Source: Saccharomonospora marina XMU15 (lineage in GTDB: Bacteria > Actinomycetota > Actinomycetes > Mycobacteriales > Pseudonocardiaceae). From it: a stretch of DNA of 64,000 nt. The translations under genes were made by a program, and so were the position numbers. Location: the NCBI RefSeq assembly GCF_000244955.1, contig NZ_CM001439.1, positions 5,327,234 to 5,391,233 on the forward strand, written 5' to 3'. The notes under the pieces are model-generated. The model was not told the origin of the DNA. It searched no databases and was given only the letters and a program-made list of their open reading frames with translations. Positions 26,037 through 35,892 of this stretch are shown here, one piece after another; positions within the stretch are counted from its first letter, which is position 1; every line of letters begins with the position of its first letter.

Positions 26037-28088
26037 CTACCTCAGGAAGGCCGCCGCCACCCCGGCGTCGATCGGGATGTGCAGCCCCGTCGTGTGCGAC
26101 AGTTCGCCGCAGGTGAGCACGAACACCGCGTTGGCGACATGTTCGGGCAGCACCTCCCTGCCCAGCAGGGTGCGTTTGGCGTAGAAGGCTCCCAGTTCCG
26201 ACTCAGGCACGCCGTACACGGCCGCGCGCTGCGCGCCCCACCCGGAGGCGAAGATTCCCGAACCACGCACCACACCGTCGGGGTTGACGCCGTTGACCCT
26301 GATGCCGTGCTCGCCGAGTTCGGCGGCAAGCAGCCGCACCTGATGAGCCTGGTCGGCCTTCGTGGCGCCGTAGGCGATGTTGTTGGGTCCGGCGAACACC
26401 CCGTTCTTGCTGACGATGTACACGATGTCGCCGCCGAGGCCCTGTTCGATCATCACGCGCGCGGCCTCCCGCGACACCAGGAACGAGCCGCGCGCCATCA
26501 CGTCGTGCTGTAGGTCCCAGTCCTTCGCGGTGGTTTCCAGCAGCGGCTTGGACACCGACAGCCCGGCATTGTTGACCACGAGGTCCACCCCACCGAAGGC
26601 CAGCGTGCAGGCCGCCATCGCCTCGCCGATCGCGGTCTCGTCGGTGACGTCGACGCCGACCGGCACCGCGAGGTCCGGGCCGCCGATTCCCTCTGCGACC
26701 TCGGCGGCCGCCGCCTCGTCCCGATCGGCGACGGCCACACAGGCACCCTCGGCGGCGAGCCGCCGCGCGATGGCCTTGCCGATCCCGGAGCCACCCCCGG
26801 TGACGAGCGCGATCCGCGTGGCGAGCGGCTTGGGCCCCGGCATCCGACGGAGCTTGGCCTCCTCCAACTCCCAGTACTCGATGCGGAACTTCTCCGACTC
26901 CGGGATCGGCGCATACGTCGACACCGACTCGGCGCCGCGCATGACATTGATGGCGTTGACGTAGAACTCGCCCGCGACCCGCGCCGTCTGCTTGTCGCGG
27001 CCGAAGCTGAACATCCCGACGCCGGGAACCAGCACGATCGCCGGATCGCCACCGCGCATCGGCGGTGAGTCCGGCGTGGCGTGCCGGTTGTAGTAGGCGG
27101 CGTAGTCCTGCCGGTAGGTGGCGTGCAGTTCGCGGACCCGCTCCACCACCCGCTCCAGCGGCGCGGTGGCGGGCAGGTCGACGACCAGTGGTGCGACCTT
27201 GGTGCGCAGGAAGTGGTCGGGGCACGACGTGCCGAGCGCGGCGAGATCCGGATGTTTGGCGCGGGAGAGGAACTCCAGCACTTCGCCGCTGTCGGTGAAA
27301 TGGCCCAGCTGGGGGGAATCGGTGGAGGCAAGCCCGCGCAGTACCGGGAACAGCGCCGCCGCGCGCTGCCGACGCTCGCCCTCGGGCAGCGGCTCGTAGC
27401 CAGGCAGCACGGGACCGAACGGTTCGGGGTCGCCGTGTTCGGCCAGGTATGCCTCGGCGGTGCGGATGATGTCCAGCGAGTTCTGCCTGCACTCGTCGCT
27501 GGTCGCGCCCCACGCCGTGATGCCGTGCCCGCCGAGGACACAGCCGATGGCGTGGGGATTGGCCTCCTTGATCGCGGCGATGTCCAGCCCGAGTTGGAAG
27601 CCCGGCCTTCGCCACGGCACCCACACCACTCGCTCGCCGAACACCTTGCGGGTCAGCTCCTCACCGTCGACGGCGGTCGCGAGCGCTATGCCCGAGTCCG
27701 GATGCAGGTGGTCGACGTGCGGTGCGTCGACAAGGCCGTGCATGGCCGTGTCGATACTGGGTGCCGCGCCACCCTTGCCGTGCAGGCAGTAGTCGAACGC
27801 GGCGACCATCTCGTCCTCGCGGTCCTCGCCGGGATAACGATCGACGAGCGCGCGTACCCGGTCCAGCCGCAACACGGCCAGTCCGGCTTCGGTGAGCGTG
27901 CCGAGGTCTCCACCGGAGCCCTTGACCCACATCAACTCCACGTCGGCACCGCTGGCGGGATCGATGTCGGTGCCCTTCGCGGAGGCGTTTCCGCCCGCGT
28001 AGTTGGTGTTTCGGCGGTCGGAGCCCAGTTCGCGTGAGCGAGCGAGAAGTTCGGCCACCGCCGGGTGCGCTGGTTCGGTCACCTTCAC
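26037..28088 (-). CDS. rhaEW: Bifunctional rhamnulose-1-phosphate aldolase / L-lactaldehyde dehydrogenase
   Basis: A 683-residue fusion. The N-terminal class II aldolase domain (about residues 1-400) has zinc-binding histidines in [12 protein letters not shown] and GHGITAWG. The C-terminal short-chain dehydrogenase (about 425-680) has [27 protein letters not shown] and the catalytic YGATKADQ. RhaEW-type fusions split rhamnulose 1-phosphate to DHAP and L-lactaldehyde and oxidise the latter to L-lactate. The GTG start overlaps the rhaI stop (GTGA). Confidence 0.92.
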   Translation of the reverse strand: MKVTEPAHPAVAELLARSRELGSDRRNTNYAGGNASAKGTDIDPASGADVELMWVKGSGGDLGTLTEAGLAVLRLDRVRALVDRYPGEDREDEMVAAFDYCLHGKGGAAPSIDTAMHGLVDAPHVDHLHPDSGIALATAVDGEELTRKVFGERVVWVPWRRPGFQLGLDIAAIKEANPHAIGCVLGGHGITAWGATSDECRQNSLDIIRTAEAYLAEHGDPEPFGPVLPGYEPLPEGERRQRAAALFPVLRGLASTDSPQLGHFTDSGEVLEFLSRAKHPDLAALGTSCPDHFLRTKVAPLVVDLPATAPLERVVERVRELHATYRQDYAAYYNRHATPDSPPMRGGDPAIVLVPGVGMFSFGRDKQTARVAGEFYVNAINVMRGAESVSTYAPIPESEKFRIEYWELEEAKLRRMPGPKPLATRIALVTGGGSGIGKAIARRLAAEGACVAVADRDEAAAAEVAEGIGGPDLAVPVGVDVTDETAIGEAMAACTLAFGGVDLVVNNAGLSVSKPLLETTAKDWDLQHDVMARGSFLVSREAARVMIEQGLGGDIVYIVSKNGVFAGPNNIAYGATKADQAHQVRLLAAELGEHGIRVNGVNPDGVVRGSGIFASGWGAQRAAVYGVPESELGAFYAKRTLLGREVLPEHVANAVFVLTCGELSHTTGLHIPIDAGVAAAFLR

Positions 28089-29251
28089 GCCCCCCAGCCG
28101 GCCGCGGCGCCGCCGACGCGCTCGGCGCGGACCTTCTCGGCGTGGCCGCTGCGGTGGTAGGCCGCCACCGGGTCGGGGTCGAGCCCCATCTCCTCCCGCA
28201 GCTGCGCCAGCAGTGGTCGCACGTCGGTGGAGAAGGCGTCCACGAGCACCGCGTTGGCGCCGAGCACATCGCCTTCCCGCTGCGCCGTCCGCAACGCTTC
28301 GGTGTCAACGAGCAACGCCTTTGCCGTGGCCTCCTGCACGTTCAGCACCGAGCGGATCAGCGCCGGGATCTTCGGCTCGATGTTGTGGCACTGGTCGAGC
28401 ATGAACGCCACCCCCGCGCTCGCCTCGAGGCCGCCGCCGAGCACGATCTCGACCATGATCCGAAACAGCTGGTAGGGATCGGCCGCGCCGACCATGAGAT
28501 CGTCGTCGGCGTAGAAGCGGGAATTGAAGTGGAACCCGCCAAGCCTGCCCTTGCGCAGCAGGAACGCCACGATGAACTCGATGTTGGTGCCGGGCGCGTG
28601 GTGCCCGGTGTCCACGAGCACCTGCGCCTTCGGACCGAGTTCGAGACAGTGCGCGTAGCTGGTGCCCCAGTCGGGCACGTCGGTGGCGTAGAAGGCGGGC
28701 TCGAAGAACTTGTACTCCAGCAGCATGCGCTGGTGCTCGCCGAGCCGTTCGTACACCGCCGCCAGCGCCTCCTCCAACCTGGCCTGCCGGTCGGCGATGG
28801 AGTCCTGGCCCGGGTAGTTGAGCCCGTCGGCCAGCCACACGGACAACTCGCGCGAGCCCGTGACGTTCATGATGTCGATGCACTCCAGCAGGTGATCGAC
28901 GGCTTTGCGGCGCACCGCGGGGTCGGGGTTGCACACGCTGCCGAGGCGGTAGTCGTCGTCCTGGAACACGTTGGGGTTCACCGCGCCGATGCGCACGCCC
29001 GCATCCCGCGCGTATCTGGCGAGGTCGGCGTAGTCGGCCACCTTGTCCCACGGGATGTGCACGGCCACGCTCGGCGCCACCCCGGTGAAGCGGTGCACCG
29101 TGGCGGCATCGTCGATCTTTTCGTAGGCGTCGCGAGGGATGCCCTCCTGCGCGAACACCTTGAACCGGGTGCCCGAGTTGCCGAAGGCCCACGACGGCGT
29201 CTCGATGTGCTGCGCCCGCAGTGCCGCTTTGACGGCGGTGTGGTCGGACAT
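28085..29251 (-). CDS. rhaI: L-rhamnose isomerase
   Basis: The 388-residue product starts at MSDHTAVK with GAGAGG 6 bases before it; an upstream in-frame ATG is weaker. It resembles the Pseudomonas-type rhamnose isomerase (xylose-isomerase-like barrel). Metal and substrate residues lie in [34 protein letters not shown] and [18 protein letters not shown]. It converts L-rhamnose to L-rhamnulose. It is third-last in the catabolic run from the importer end and is coupled to rhaEW. Confidence 0.94.
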   Translation of the reverse strand: MSDHTAVKAALRAQHIETPSWAFGNSGTRFKVFAQEGIPRDAYEKIDDAATVHRFTGVAPSVAVHIPWDKVADYADLARYARDAGVRIGAVNPNVFQDDDYRLGSVCNPDPAVRRKAVDHLLECIDIMNVTGSRELSVWLADGLNYPGQDSIADRQARLEEALAAVYERLGEHQRMLLEYKFFEPAFYATDVPDWGTSYAHCLELGPKAQVLVDTGHHAPGTNIEFIVAFLLRKGRLGGFHFNSRFYADDDLMVGAADPYQLFRIMVEIVLGGGLEASAGVAFMLDQCHNIEPKIPALIRSVLNVQEATAKALLVDTEALRTAQREGDVLGANAVLVDAFSTDVRPLLAQLREEMGLDPDPVAAYHRSGHAEKVRAERVGGAAAGWGA

Positions 29252-29274
29252 GTGGTCCTCTCTGTGCATTGTGG

Positions 29275-29601
29275 TCAGTCGAGGTGGAAGACCTCTGTCA
29301 ACGGCACGATTCCCTCGTCCGGGTGGCCGTCGAGGCTTTCGAAGAACGGCGCCATCTCCGCCTGCCACCTCGCGTTGACGTCCCTGGCCGCCATGCCTTC
29401 GAGCGCGGCTTCGAGGTCCTGCGTCTCGAAGTAGCCGACGAGCAGGCCGTCCTCGGCCAGGAACAGCGAGTAGTTATGCCAGCCGGTCTCGCGCAGCGCG
29501 TCCAGCATCTCGGGCCAGACCTCGGCATGCCTTCGCCGGTACTCCGCCATCCGGTCGGGCTTCACCCTGAGCAGGAAGCAGACCCGCCTCGCGCTGGGCA
29601 T
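29275..29601 (-). CDS. rhaM: L-rhamnose mutarotase
   Basis: The 108-residue protein matches RhaM in length and motifs: [20 protein letters not shown] with the catalytic histidine and HAEVWPEML, then [19 protein letters not shown]. It interconverts alpha and beta anomers of L-rhamnose. The start is taken as MPSARR; 13 extra upstream codons are possible. It lies between rhaS and rhaI. Confidence 0.93.
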   Translation of the reverse strand: MPSARRVCFLLRVKPDRMAEYRRRHAEVWPEMLDALRETGWHNYSLFLAEDGLLVGYFETQDLEAALEGMAARDVNARWQAEMAPFFESLDGHPDEGIVPLTEVFHLD

Positions 29602-29616
29602 CACGAACCTCCCGGT

Positions 29617-29649
29617 GGGTCGTGAGCGCTGCACGAGCACTCACGACCC
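29617..29649 (-). terminator. Hairpin between rhaS and rhaM (attenuator or mRNA stabiliser)
   Basis: GGGTCGTGAG (29617-29626) and CTCACGACCC (29640-29649) are perfect complements around a 13-base loop, lying in the 58-base gap after the rhaS stop. In sugar-ABC operons a hairpin after the binding-protein gene often keeps binding-protein mRNA abundant relative to downstream genes. That function is inference. Confidence 0.6.
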
Positions 29650-29659
29650 CTTCGGTGAA

Positions 29660-30745
29660 CTAGAAGTCGTACTGGTCGATGTTGCTCGCGTCGAACACGG
29701 TCGGCGGGCCGAGGATGATCTCGCCGTCCTTGCCGATCTCGCGTTCCCCGAGCTTGCCTGCCTTCAACCTCTCGCCCTCCGCGCCGCTGATCTGCCCGGA
29801 AGCCAGTGCCGCTGCGGCGTAGCCCGCGAGGTAGCCGAGCTGCTTGGGATCCCACAGCGCGAACGCCTCGACCGTGCCGTCCTTGACGAACTGCCGCATC
29901 TGGTTGGGCGTTCCCAACCCGGTGAGCTTCACCTTGCCCTTGTACGGAGAGGAGGAGATGTAGCGCGCCGCGGCGGAGATGCCGACCGTGGTCGGCGAGA
30001 CGATGCCCTTCAGGTCAGGGATCGAACGCAGCAGTGCCTGCGTCTCCTGGAACGACTTCTGGTCGTCGTCGTCCCCGTAGGCGATCTTGACGAGTTCGAT
30101 GTCGGCGTACTCCGGCTTCTTCAGCTCGTCCTTCATGAACTCGATCCAGGTGTTCTGGTTCGTCGCGTTCGGGGTCGCGGACAGGATCGCGATCTTGCCC
30201 TTGCCGCCGATCTGCTCCGAGATCATCTGGATCTGCTTGCGGCCGATGTCCTCGGAGTTGGCCTGGTTGACGAAAACCTGGCGGGCGTCGGCCGCGGCGT
30301 CGGAGTCGTAGGTGACCACCGCGATGTCCTTGGCCATCGCGTCCTTCAGCGCTGGTGCGACGGCGTTGGGGTCGTTGGCCGCGATCACGATGGCGTCCTG
30401 GTTCTGCTGCACCAGCGTGTTGATGTAGGACACCTGCGAGGAAGCCGACGCGTCGGAGGGGCCGACCTCCTTGCCGGTTCCCTTGAGTTCGGTGACCGCC
30501 TCGATGCCACCCTCGTCAACGATGTTCTCGTAGGGGTTGTCGATCTCCTTCGGAAGGAACGCGATCTTGAGCCCCTCCTTGATCGGGGCGTTCGGATCGG
30601 CCGACCGCTGCGTGCCCGATCCGGTGTCGGCCTCGGACGCGGAGTCCTTCGTCGTGCCGCCGCATCCGGCGACCAGGGCGGCCACCAGGCCCGCACTGGT
30701 GACGGCGAGCGCCGCGCGACTCCTTCTCCAGCGGGAGTGGATCAT
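29660..30745 (-). CDS. rhaS: Rhamnose ABC importer substrate-binding lipoprotein
   Basis: A 361-residue lipoprotein with signal peptide and lipobox VAGC (about residues 25-28). The periplasmic-binding-protein fold follows, with IAFLPKEIDNPYENIVDEGG, IVIAANDPNAVAP and ILSATPNATNQNTW. Close to RhaS-type rhamnose binders. The ATG at 30745 overlaps the rhaQ stop. A longer frame running upstream through rhaQ is not real. Confidence 0.9.
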   Translation of the reverse strand: MIHSRWRRSRAALAVTSAGLVAALVAGCGGTTKDSASEADTGSGTQRSADPNAPIKEGLKIAFLPKEIDNPYENIVDEGGIEAVTELKGTGKEVGPSDASASSQVSYINTLVQQNQDAIVIAANDPNAVAPALKDAMAKDIAVVTYDSDAAADARQVFVNQANSEDIGRKQIQMISEQIGGKGKIAILSATPNATNQNTWIEFMKDELKKPEYADIELVKIAYGDDDDQKSFQETQALLRSIPDLKGIVSPTTVGISAAARYISSSPYKGKVKLTGLGTPNQMRQFVKDGTVEAFALWDPKQLGYLAGYAAAALASGQISGAEGERLKAGKLGEREIGKDGEIILGPPTVFDASNIDQYDF

Positions 30746-31791
30746 CTTTGGTCCTCCTCGGGGGAACCGTGTGCGGTGGAGGCCGCCACGGGGTCTGGCA
30801 GGGTCTGTTGTGGGGGTTGTTCGGTCGCCGCGGCGGCGGCGGGGTGGCGCCGCCTGCGCAGCAGGCCCGCGACCACCGGCACCAGCACTGAGATGATCAG
30901 CAGCAGGCCGTTGATCACGTTCTGGATCTCGTTGGTGACGTCGTTGAGGAACAGCACGTTTCGCAGCCCGGCCATGAGCAGCAGCGCGCTGCCGACGCCG
31001 ACGACCGTGCCGCGGCCTCCGAAGATCGACACGCCGCCCAGCAGTACGGCGGCCACCGCGATCAGTTCCATGCCGTAGGCGTTGTCGGCCCGGGCGCTGT
31101 TGTAGCGCAGGGTGTAGACGAGCGAGGCGATGGCACACAGCACACCGGAGACGACGTAGAGGCCGAACCGCAGCCGGTCGACTCGGATACCGGAGAACCG
31201 TGCGGTCTGCTCGCCGAGCCCGACGGCGTACAGCGAGCGGCCGATCGGGGTGTGGTGCACCACGACGGCGGCCAGCACCGCGATCACGAGCACCAGCAAC
31301 GTCGCGTAGGGCAGGAACGTGCCGCCTGCGGTGCCGGTCGCGAAGGGACGGTAGCTGTCGGGAAAGCCGGTCACCGCGCCGTCGCCGAGCACGACGTAGG
31401 CCAGCCCGCGATAAAGCCCCAGCGTGCCGATCGTGACCGCGAGCGCGGGCAGGCCGAACCGCACGATCAGTGCGGCGTTCAGCGAGCCGAGCACGGCACC
31501 CGCCGCCAGCACCAGCGGCACGATCGTCTCGAACGCCATGCCCGCGTTCCACAGCACGCCGGTGAGCGCGGAGCAGAAACCCAGGATCGAGGCCACCGAG
31601 AGGTCGATCTGACCGGTCAGGATGATCGGCAACAACGCCAGCGCCAGCAGTGCGACCTCGGTGTAGTCCAGCAGCAGGAAGCTGAGATTGTCGGCCTCGG
31701 CGAAGCCGGGCGTGCTCTGCCAGCCCCATGCGAACACGGCGACGACCAGCAGCAGCAGGATCGACTCCCAGCGCAGGATCTTGTCACGCAC
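30742..31791 (-). CDS. rhaQ: Rhamnose ABC importer permease
   Basis: The 349-residue BPD_transp_2-type permease has about eight to ten membrane segments and the sugar-permease signature GQIDLSVASILGF and VAVLLGGVSIFGGRGTVVG. The C-terminal 45 residues are a hydrophilic Ala/Pro-rich tail. It overlaps rhaP by 8 bases, with its partner permease directly upstream. Confidence 0.9.
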   Translation of the reverse strand: MRDKILRWESILLLLVVAVFAWGWQSTPGFAEADNLSFLLLDYTEVALLALALLPIILTGQIDLSVASILGFCSALTGVLWNAGMAFETIVPLVLAAGAVLGSLNAALIVRFGLPALAVTIGTLGLYRGLAYVVLGDGAVTGFPDSYRPFATGTAGGTFLPYATLLVLVIAVLAAVVVHHTPIGRSLYAVGLGEQTARFSGIRVDRLRFGLYVVSGVLCAIASLVYTLRYNSARADNAYGMELIAVAAVLLGGVSIFGGRGTVVGVGSALLLMAGLRNVLFLNDVTNEIQNVINGLLLIISVLVPVVAGLLRRRRHPAAAAATEQPPQQTLPDPVAASTAHGSPEEDQR

Positions 31792-32785
31792 GGCGCACGC
31801 TCCGTTCCTTCCTCAGCCGCTCGGCGAGCCGCAGCTGCACGGCCCGATCAAGGGAGATGGCCAGCAGCAACGCGGCACCGTCCACCGCCCGCTGCCAAAA
31901 GGCGGGCACACCCAGAATCGGAAGCGCACTCGTGATGGTGGTCAGCAGCAGGGCACCGAGCACGGCACCCAGCACGGTGCCGCTGCCGCCGAAGATGGCG
32001 ACCCCGCCGACCACGACGGCCGCGACCACCGCGAGTTCCTTGCCGGTGCCGACGGAGGCGTTGATGGTGCCGAAGTAGGAGGCGTGCAGCAAGCCCGCCA
32101 GACCCACCAGCGCACCGGAGACGACGAACGCGGTGAACACCCGCCGCCCCGCGGGGATGCCCGCGAGCCGAGCCGCGTCCGGATTGGACCCGATGGCGTA
32201 GAGTTCCCGGCCCGAGCGCCAGTTGTGCAGCGCGTATCCGGCGATCACCAGCGCCACCAACGCGATCAGCGAGAGGTGAGGAATCCCGAGTATCGATCCG
32301 CTGCCGAAGGCGAGGAAGTCCGGCGACATCTGCGCGGCGTTGATCTGGTGCACTCCCGTCGCGCTCGCCCAGCCGTAGTCGATGCCACGGAAGACGTAGA
32401 GAGTCCCCAGCGTCACCACGAGTGCGGGCACCTTCGCGATGGCGACCAGGGCGCCGTTGAACGCGCCGCAGGCCGCGCCGAGCGCCACCCCGGCCAGCAT
32501 CACGACCACCGTCGGCGTCTCCTGGTCGGCGATGAACAGCTGGCCCGACAGGTACGCCGTCAGCCCCATCACCGACCCGACCGAGAGGTCGATGTTCCTG
32601 GTGATCACCAGCAGCGTCTGCCCGATGGCGAGCAGCGCGATGATCGAGGCGTTGAGGAAGAGATCGTGCACACCCTGCGCGTTGAGAAACGTCGGGTTGA
32701 CCACGGTCGTCACCGCGACCACGGCGACCAGCGCACCGACGATGCTCAGCTCACGCCCGGAGAGCAACGACTGCAGGCGGTTCAT
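31784..32785 (-). CDS. rhaP: Rhamnose ABC importer permease
   Basis: A 333-residue permease homologous to RhaQ, with TRNIDLSVGSVMGL, IGSNPDAARLAGIPAGRR and VVVGGVAIFGGSGTVLGA. The ATG overlaps the stop of the ATPase gene (ATGA), so translation is coupled. Two distinct permeases forming a heterodimer is the rule for RhaSTPQ importers. Confidence 0.9.
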   Translation of the reverse strand: MNRLQSLLSGRELSIVGALVAVVAVTTVVNPTFLNAQGVHDLFLNASIIALLAIGQTLLVITRNIDLSVGSVMGLTAYLSGQLFIADQETPTVVVMLAGVALGAACGAFNGALVAIAKVPALVVTLGTLYVFRGIDYGWASATGVHQINAAQMSPDFLAFGSGSILGIPHLSLIALVALVIAGYALHNWRSGRELYAIGSNPDAARLAGIPAGRRVFTAFVVSGALVGLAGLLHASYFGTINASVGTGKELAVVAAVVVGGVAIFGGSGTVLGAVLGALLLTTITSALPILGVPAFWQRAVDGAALLLAISLDRAVQLRLAERLRKERSVRRA

Positions 32786-34299
32786 GCCGCCGTCCCGTTC
32801 CCGGTGGCCGCGTACATGACCGACTCCTCCGTGGCTTCCTGTCTCGACAGTTCCGCGGTGATGCGCCCTTCGTGCATGACGAGCACCCGGTCGGCCATGC
32901 CGAGCACCTCGGGCAGTTCCGAAGAGATCAGCAACACGGCGATGCCTTGGGTTGCCAGGTCGGACAGCAGCGCATGCACCTCGACCTTGGCGCCGATGTC
33001 GATGCCCCGCGTCGGTTCGTCCACGATCAGCACCGAGGGCCGCGTGGCAAGCCACTTGCCGAGCACGACCTTCTGCTGGTTGCCGCCGGAAAGCGTCGCG
33101 GCTGGGTCGGAAAGCTTGCCGTACTTCAACGAGAGCCGCTCACCCCAGTGGACCGCGAGCTCATGTTCCAGTGACGGCCTTGTGATGCCTGCCGGGGAGA
33201 CCTGCCGAAGCCGCGCCAGGCTGGTGTTGCGCTCGATCGGCAACTCCAGGACCAGGCCCTGTTCCCTGCGGTCCTCCGGCACCAGCGCGAGACCACGTTC
33301 GATCGCCGCACGCGGGTCGCCAGGTGGAAGCGGCTCCGCGTTGACCGACACCTTCCCGCCGTCGCGTTCGTCCACCCCGAAGATCGCGCGCGCCACCTCC
33401 GAACGCCCGGAACCGACCAGCCCCGCCAGTGCGACGATCTCGCCGCGCCGTACGGAGAAGGACACGTCCCGAAACACGCCGGCGCGGGTGAGGTTCTCGA
33501 CGACGAGCGCCTCGTCGCCGATCAGCGTGTCGCGTTTGGGGAACAGCTGTTCCACCGAGCGCCCCACCATCTGCCGCACCAGGGTGTCGTGGTCGATCTC
33601 GTCCATCGCCGAGGTCGCGACGAGGCCGCCGTCGCGCAGCACCGTGACCCGGTCGCACAGCGCGTACATCTCGTCCAACCGATGCGAGATGAACAGCAGT
33701 GCCGCGCCGCGTTCGGCGAGACCGCGCGCCACCCGAAACAGCCGCTGCGCCTCTACCGCCGAAAGGGCGGCCGTCGGCTCGTCCATCACGATGATGCGCG
33801 CGTCGGCCACCAAGGCCTTGGCGATCTCGATGATCTGCTGATCGGCGATGGAAAGGCCACTGGTCTGCCTGGCCGGGTCGATCGGGACACCGAGCAGGTC
33901 GAAGACCTCGCGTGCCCTGCGGTGCATCTCGCGGCGGTCGATACGCCTGCCGGGACGCAGCGGTTGGCGCCCCATGAAGACGTTCTCGGCCACCGAGAGG
34001 TCGGGAAACTGGATCGGCTCCTGGTGGATCACCGCCACACCCGCCTGCTGCGCGTCGCGGGGGCCCCCGAACCGCACCGGTTCGCCGTCGAGCAGCACCT
34101 CGCCGCTGTCGGGCTGGTGCTCTCCGCCGATGATGCGGACGACTGTGGACTTGCCAGCCCCGTTCTCACCCGCGAGCGCGTGCACCTCTCCAGCGCGCAG
34201 TGTGAGCGACACCCCGCGCAGCGCCCGAACCGCCTGGAACGACTTCGTGACGTCGGCTAGTTCGAGCAGCGGCGGGGGTGAGTGCTCCGGTGTTTCCAC
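32782..34299 (-). CDS. rhaT: Rhamnose ABC importer ATP-binding protein (two ATPase domains)
   Basis: A fused double ATPase as in RbsA/RhaT. Domain 1 has GENGAGKST and VMDEPTAALS. Domain 2 has the degenerate Walker A GLVGSGRSEV, the signature LSGGNQQKVVLGKWL and LIVDEPTRGIDIG. GTG 34299 with GGAGGG upstream is the better start (505 residues). The ATG at 34338 would overlap the operator palindrome. First gene of the 12-gene rhamnose/lactate operon. Confidence 0.92.
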   Translation of the reverse strand: METPEHSPPPLLELADVTKSFQAVRALRGVSLTLRAGEVHALAGENGAGKSTVVRIIGGEHQPDSGEVLLDGEPVRFGGPRDAQQAGVAVIHQEPIQFPDLSVAENVFMGRQPLRPGRRIDRREMHRRAREVFDLLGVPIDPARQTSGLSIADQQIIEIAKALVADARIIVMDEPTAALSAVEAQRLFRVARGLAERGAALLFISHRLDEMYALCDRVTVLRDGGLVATSAMDEIDHDTLVRQMVGRSVEQLFPKRDTLIGDEALVVENLTRAGVFRDVSFSVRRGEIVALAGLVGSGRSEVARAIFGVDERDGGKVSVNAEPLPPGDPRAAIERGLALVPEDRREQGLVLELPIERNTSLARLRQVSPAGITRPSLEHELAVHWGERLSLKYGKLSDPAATLSGGNQQKVVLGKWLATRPSVLIVDEPTRGIDIGAKVEVHALLSDLATQGIAVLLISSELPEVLGMADRVLVMHEGRITAELSRQEATEESVMYAATGNGTAA

Positions 34300-34325
34300 G
34301 GGCCACCCTCCCTCGTTGGAGATCG

Positions 34326-34449
34326 TGAAACGTTTCATTCACGAGTGGCGCTCAAATTAGGCCAGCGAGGGGCGTACGTCAACCCCTGTGCTAGCGTGCA
34401 TCGAGCCCGAGGACACGCCGATGTAGGCTTCCCGGGTTGAGACGTTTCA
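34326..34449. promoter_or_regulatory. Divergent rha promoter with two LacI-type operators
   Basis: A perfect 12-bp palindrome, TGAAACGTTTCA (34326-34337), lies just upstream of rhaT. A one-mismatch copy, TGAGACGTTTCA (34438-34449), lies 19 bases before the lacI-family gene. The sites are 112 bp apart centre to centre and have the central CG of LacI-family operators. This layout predicts autoregulation and repression of the operon, perhaps by looping. Confidence 0.75.
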
Positions 34450-34468
34450 CGGGAGTGGGAGTCGCGGT

Positions 34469-35476
34469 ATGTCTCCGAGCATCAAGGACGTCGCCGAACG
34501 GGCAGGCGTCTCCGTGGGAACGGTGTCCAATGTGCTCAACCGGCCGGAGCGGGTGTCGGAAAGCACCAGGCAGACCGTGCTGGCGGCGATCTCGGAACTC
34601 GGGTTCGTGCGCAACTCCTCAGCGGCCCAACTGCGGGCGGGCACCAGCCGCTCGATCGGCCTCATCGTGCTCGACATGGCCAACCCGTTCTTCCACTACG
34701 TGGCCAAGGGCGTGGAAGAGGTCGCCGACGAACTCGGCTACGCCGTGGTGCTGTGCGACTCCGACGACCGGGCGGCACGAGAGGACCGCTACCTGCAAGT
34801 GCTCGAGGAGCAGCGGGTGCGCGGTGTGCTCATCACGCCGATCGAGGTCAGTTCGAAACGGCTGGACGCGCTACGCAGGCGCGGCACTCCAACCGTGCTG
34901 GTCGACCGGCACGACCCGAGGGTGAACTGCTGCTCGGTGGCGGTGGACGACGTGATCGGCGGGCAACTGGCAGGCAACCACCTCACCGAACTCGGCCACG
35001 AACGGATCACCTACTTCAGCGGACCGCTCACGCTGCGGCAGTGCTCGGACCGGTTGCAGGGGTTACGCCGTGCCGTCGCTTCGGCAGGACTCGACCCGGA
35101 CAGCGCGATCGACGTCGTGGAGGCACCCGCGATGAACGCCCGGCTCGCACACGACCTCGCGCGCGATCGGTTCGGTGAGGGCGACGACACCACTGCGGCG
35201 TTCTGTGCCAACGACCTGATGGCGCTCGGTGTGCTGCGCGCGGCGCTGAGCACCGGTCGCCGCGTGCCGGGGGACCTTGCCATCGTCGGTTACGACGACA
35301 TCGAGTTCGCCGCCGACGCCGCCGTGCCGCTCACCTCGATCAGCCAGCCCACGCAACAGATCGGCAGAGCAGCCGCGCAGCTACTGGTGGAGGAGTGCGA
35401 CCACCCCGAAACGCACGCACACCAGCAGATCATGTTCAAACCGGAACTGGTGGTCAGGGAGTCCACCACCCCCTGA
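34469..35476 (+). CDS. LacI-family regulator of rhamnose operon
   Basis: The 335-residue protein has an N-terminal LacI helix-turn-helix (IKDVAERAGVSVGTVSNVLN, residues 5-24), the hinge helix NSSAAQLRAGTS and the sugar-binding core with IGLIVLDMANPFFHYVAKG and FCANDLMALGVLRAA. It is divergent from the rha operon, with matching operators in between. The likely inducer is rhamnose or a pathway intermediate; that is inferred from position. Confidence 0.9.
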   Translation: MSPSIKDVAERAGVSVGTVSNVLNRPERVSESTRQTVLAAISELGFVRNSSAAQLRAGTSRSIGLIVLDMANPFFHYVAKGVEEVADELGYAVVLCDSDDRAAREDRYLQVLEEQRVRGVLITPIEVSSKRLDALRRRGTPTVLVDRHDPRVNCCSVAVDDVIGGQLAGNHLTELGHERITYFSGPLTLRQCSDRLQGLRRAVASAGLDPDSAIDVVEAPAMNARLAHDLARDRFGEGDDTTAAFCANDLMALGVLRAALSTGRRVPGDLAIVGYDDIEFAADAAVPLTSISQPTQQIGRAAAQLLVEECDHPETHAHQQIMFKPELVVRESTTP

Positions 35477-35558
35477 CCCGCGAGTCCCGCGCCCCTGCCC
35501 GCGAGTTCTGCGTTCCCGCCCGCGAGTTCTGCGTTCCCGCCCGCGAGTTCTGCGTTCC
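35475..35558. repeat. 21-bp tandem repeat, four units (locus 3 of 3)
   Basis: Four 21-bp units begin within the stop codon of the LacI gene. Unit 1 carries GCGAGTCCCGCGCCCC; units 2-4 carry CGCGAGTTCTGCGTTCC. Same family and same convergent placement as at 7.2 kb and 20.3 kb, with locus-specific base changes. Confidence 0.9.
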
Positions 35559-35574
35559 CGAGGGGCGATGCCAC

Positions 35575-35880
35575 TCAGCCGTCGGCGACGGGATAGTCCA
35601 GGATGATCGCCCCACCCGTCGCGTACTTGGGCACGTCGGCCGAAACAGCCTGACCCTGCGGGGACGCCAGCGCCGCGCGCATCGCGTCGGGGTCGGCGAA
35701 CTCACCCTCGAACACCGCGAAGAACCCCTGGTCGTGGCCGGCCGTCCGCACGTCGAAGGTGTATCGCATCGACAGCAGGCCGGGCAGTTGCTCCACCAGC
35801 GGGATGTGCGTACCCAGATAGTGCTGCTTGAACGCCTCGGGATCGGTGGGAGGGTGGTAGAGGACAACCATCTTGTGCAT
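35575..35880 (-). CDS. EthD-family protein
   Basis: The 101-residue ferredoxin-like-fold protein has the EthD pattern: MVVLYHPPTDPEAFKQHYLG, THIPLVEQLPGL and DPDAMRAALASPQGQAVSAD. EthD-like proteins accompany oxygenase systems for ether or aromatic breakdown. It lies 12 bases after styA on the same strand, so it likely belongs to the styAB operon. Confidence 0.88.
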   Translation of the reverse strand: MHKMVVLYHPPTDPEAFKQHYLGTHIPLVEQLPGLLSMRYTFDVRTAGHDQGFFAVFEGEFADPDAMRAALASPQGQAVSADVPKYATGGAIILDYPVADG

Positions 35881-35892
35881 CCCGGTCTCCTT

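Noticed and set aside
29660-31729. One 689-codon gene covering rhaS and part of rhaQ
   Set aside because: The upstream part is an out-of-frame reading of rhaQ; rhaS has its own start, signal peptide and lipobox at 30745.
31688-33841. 717-codon plus-strand open frame
   Set aside because: Antisense to the rhamnose permease and ATPase genes; low-complexity His/Arg content.
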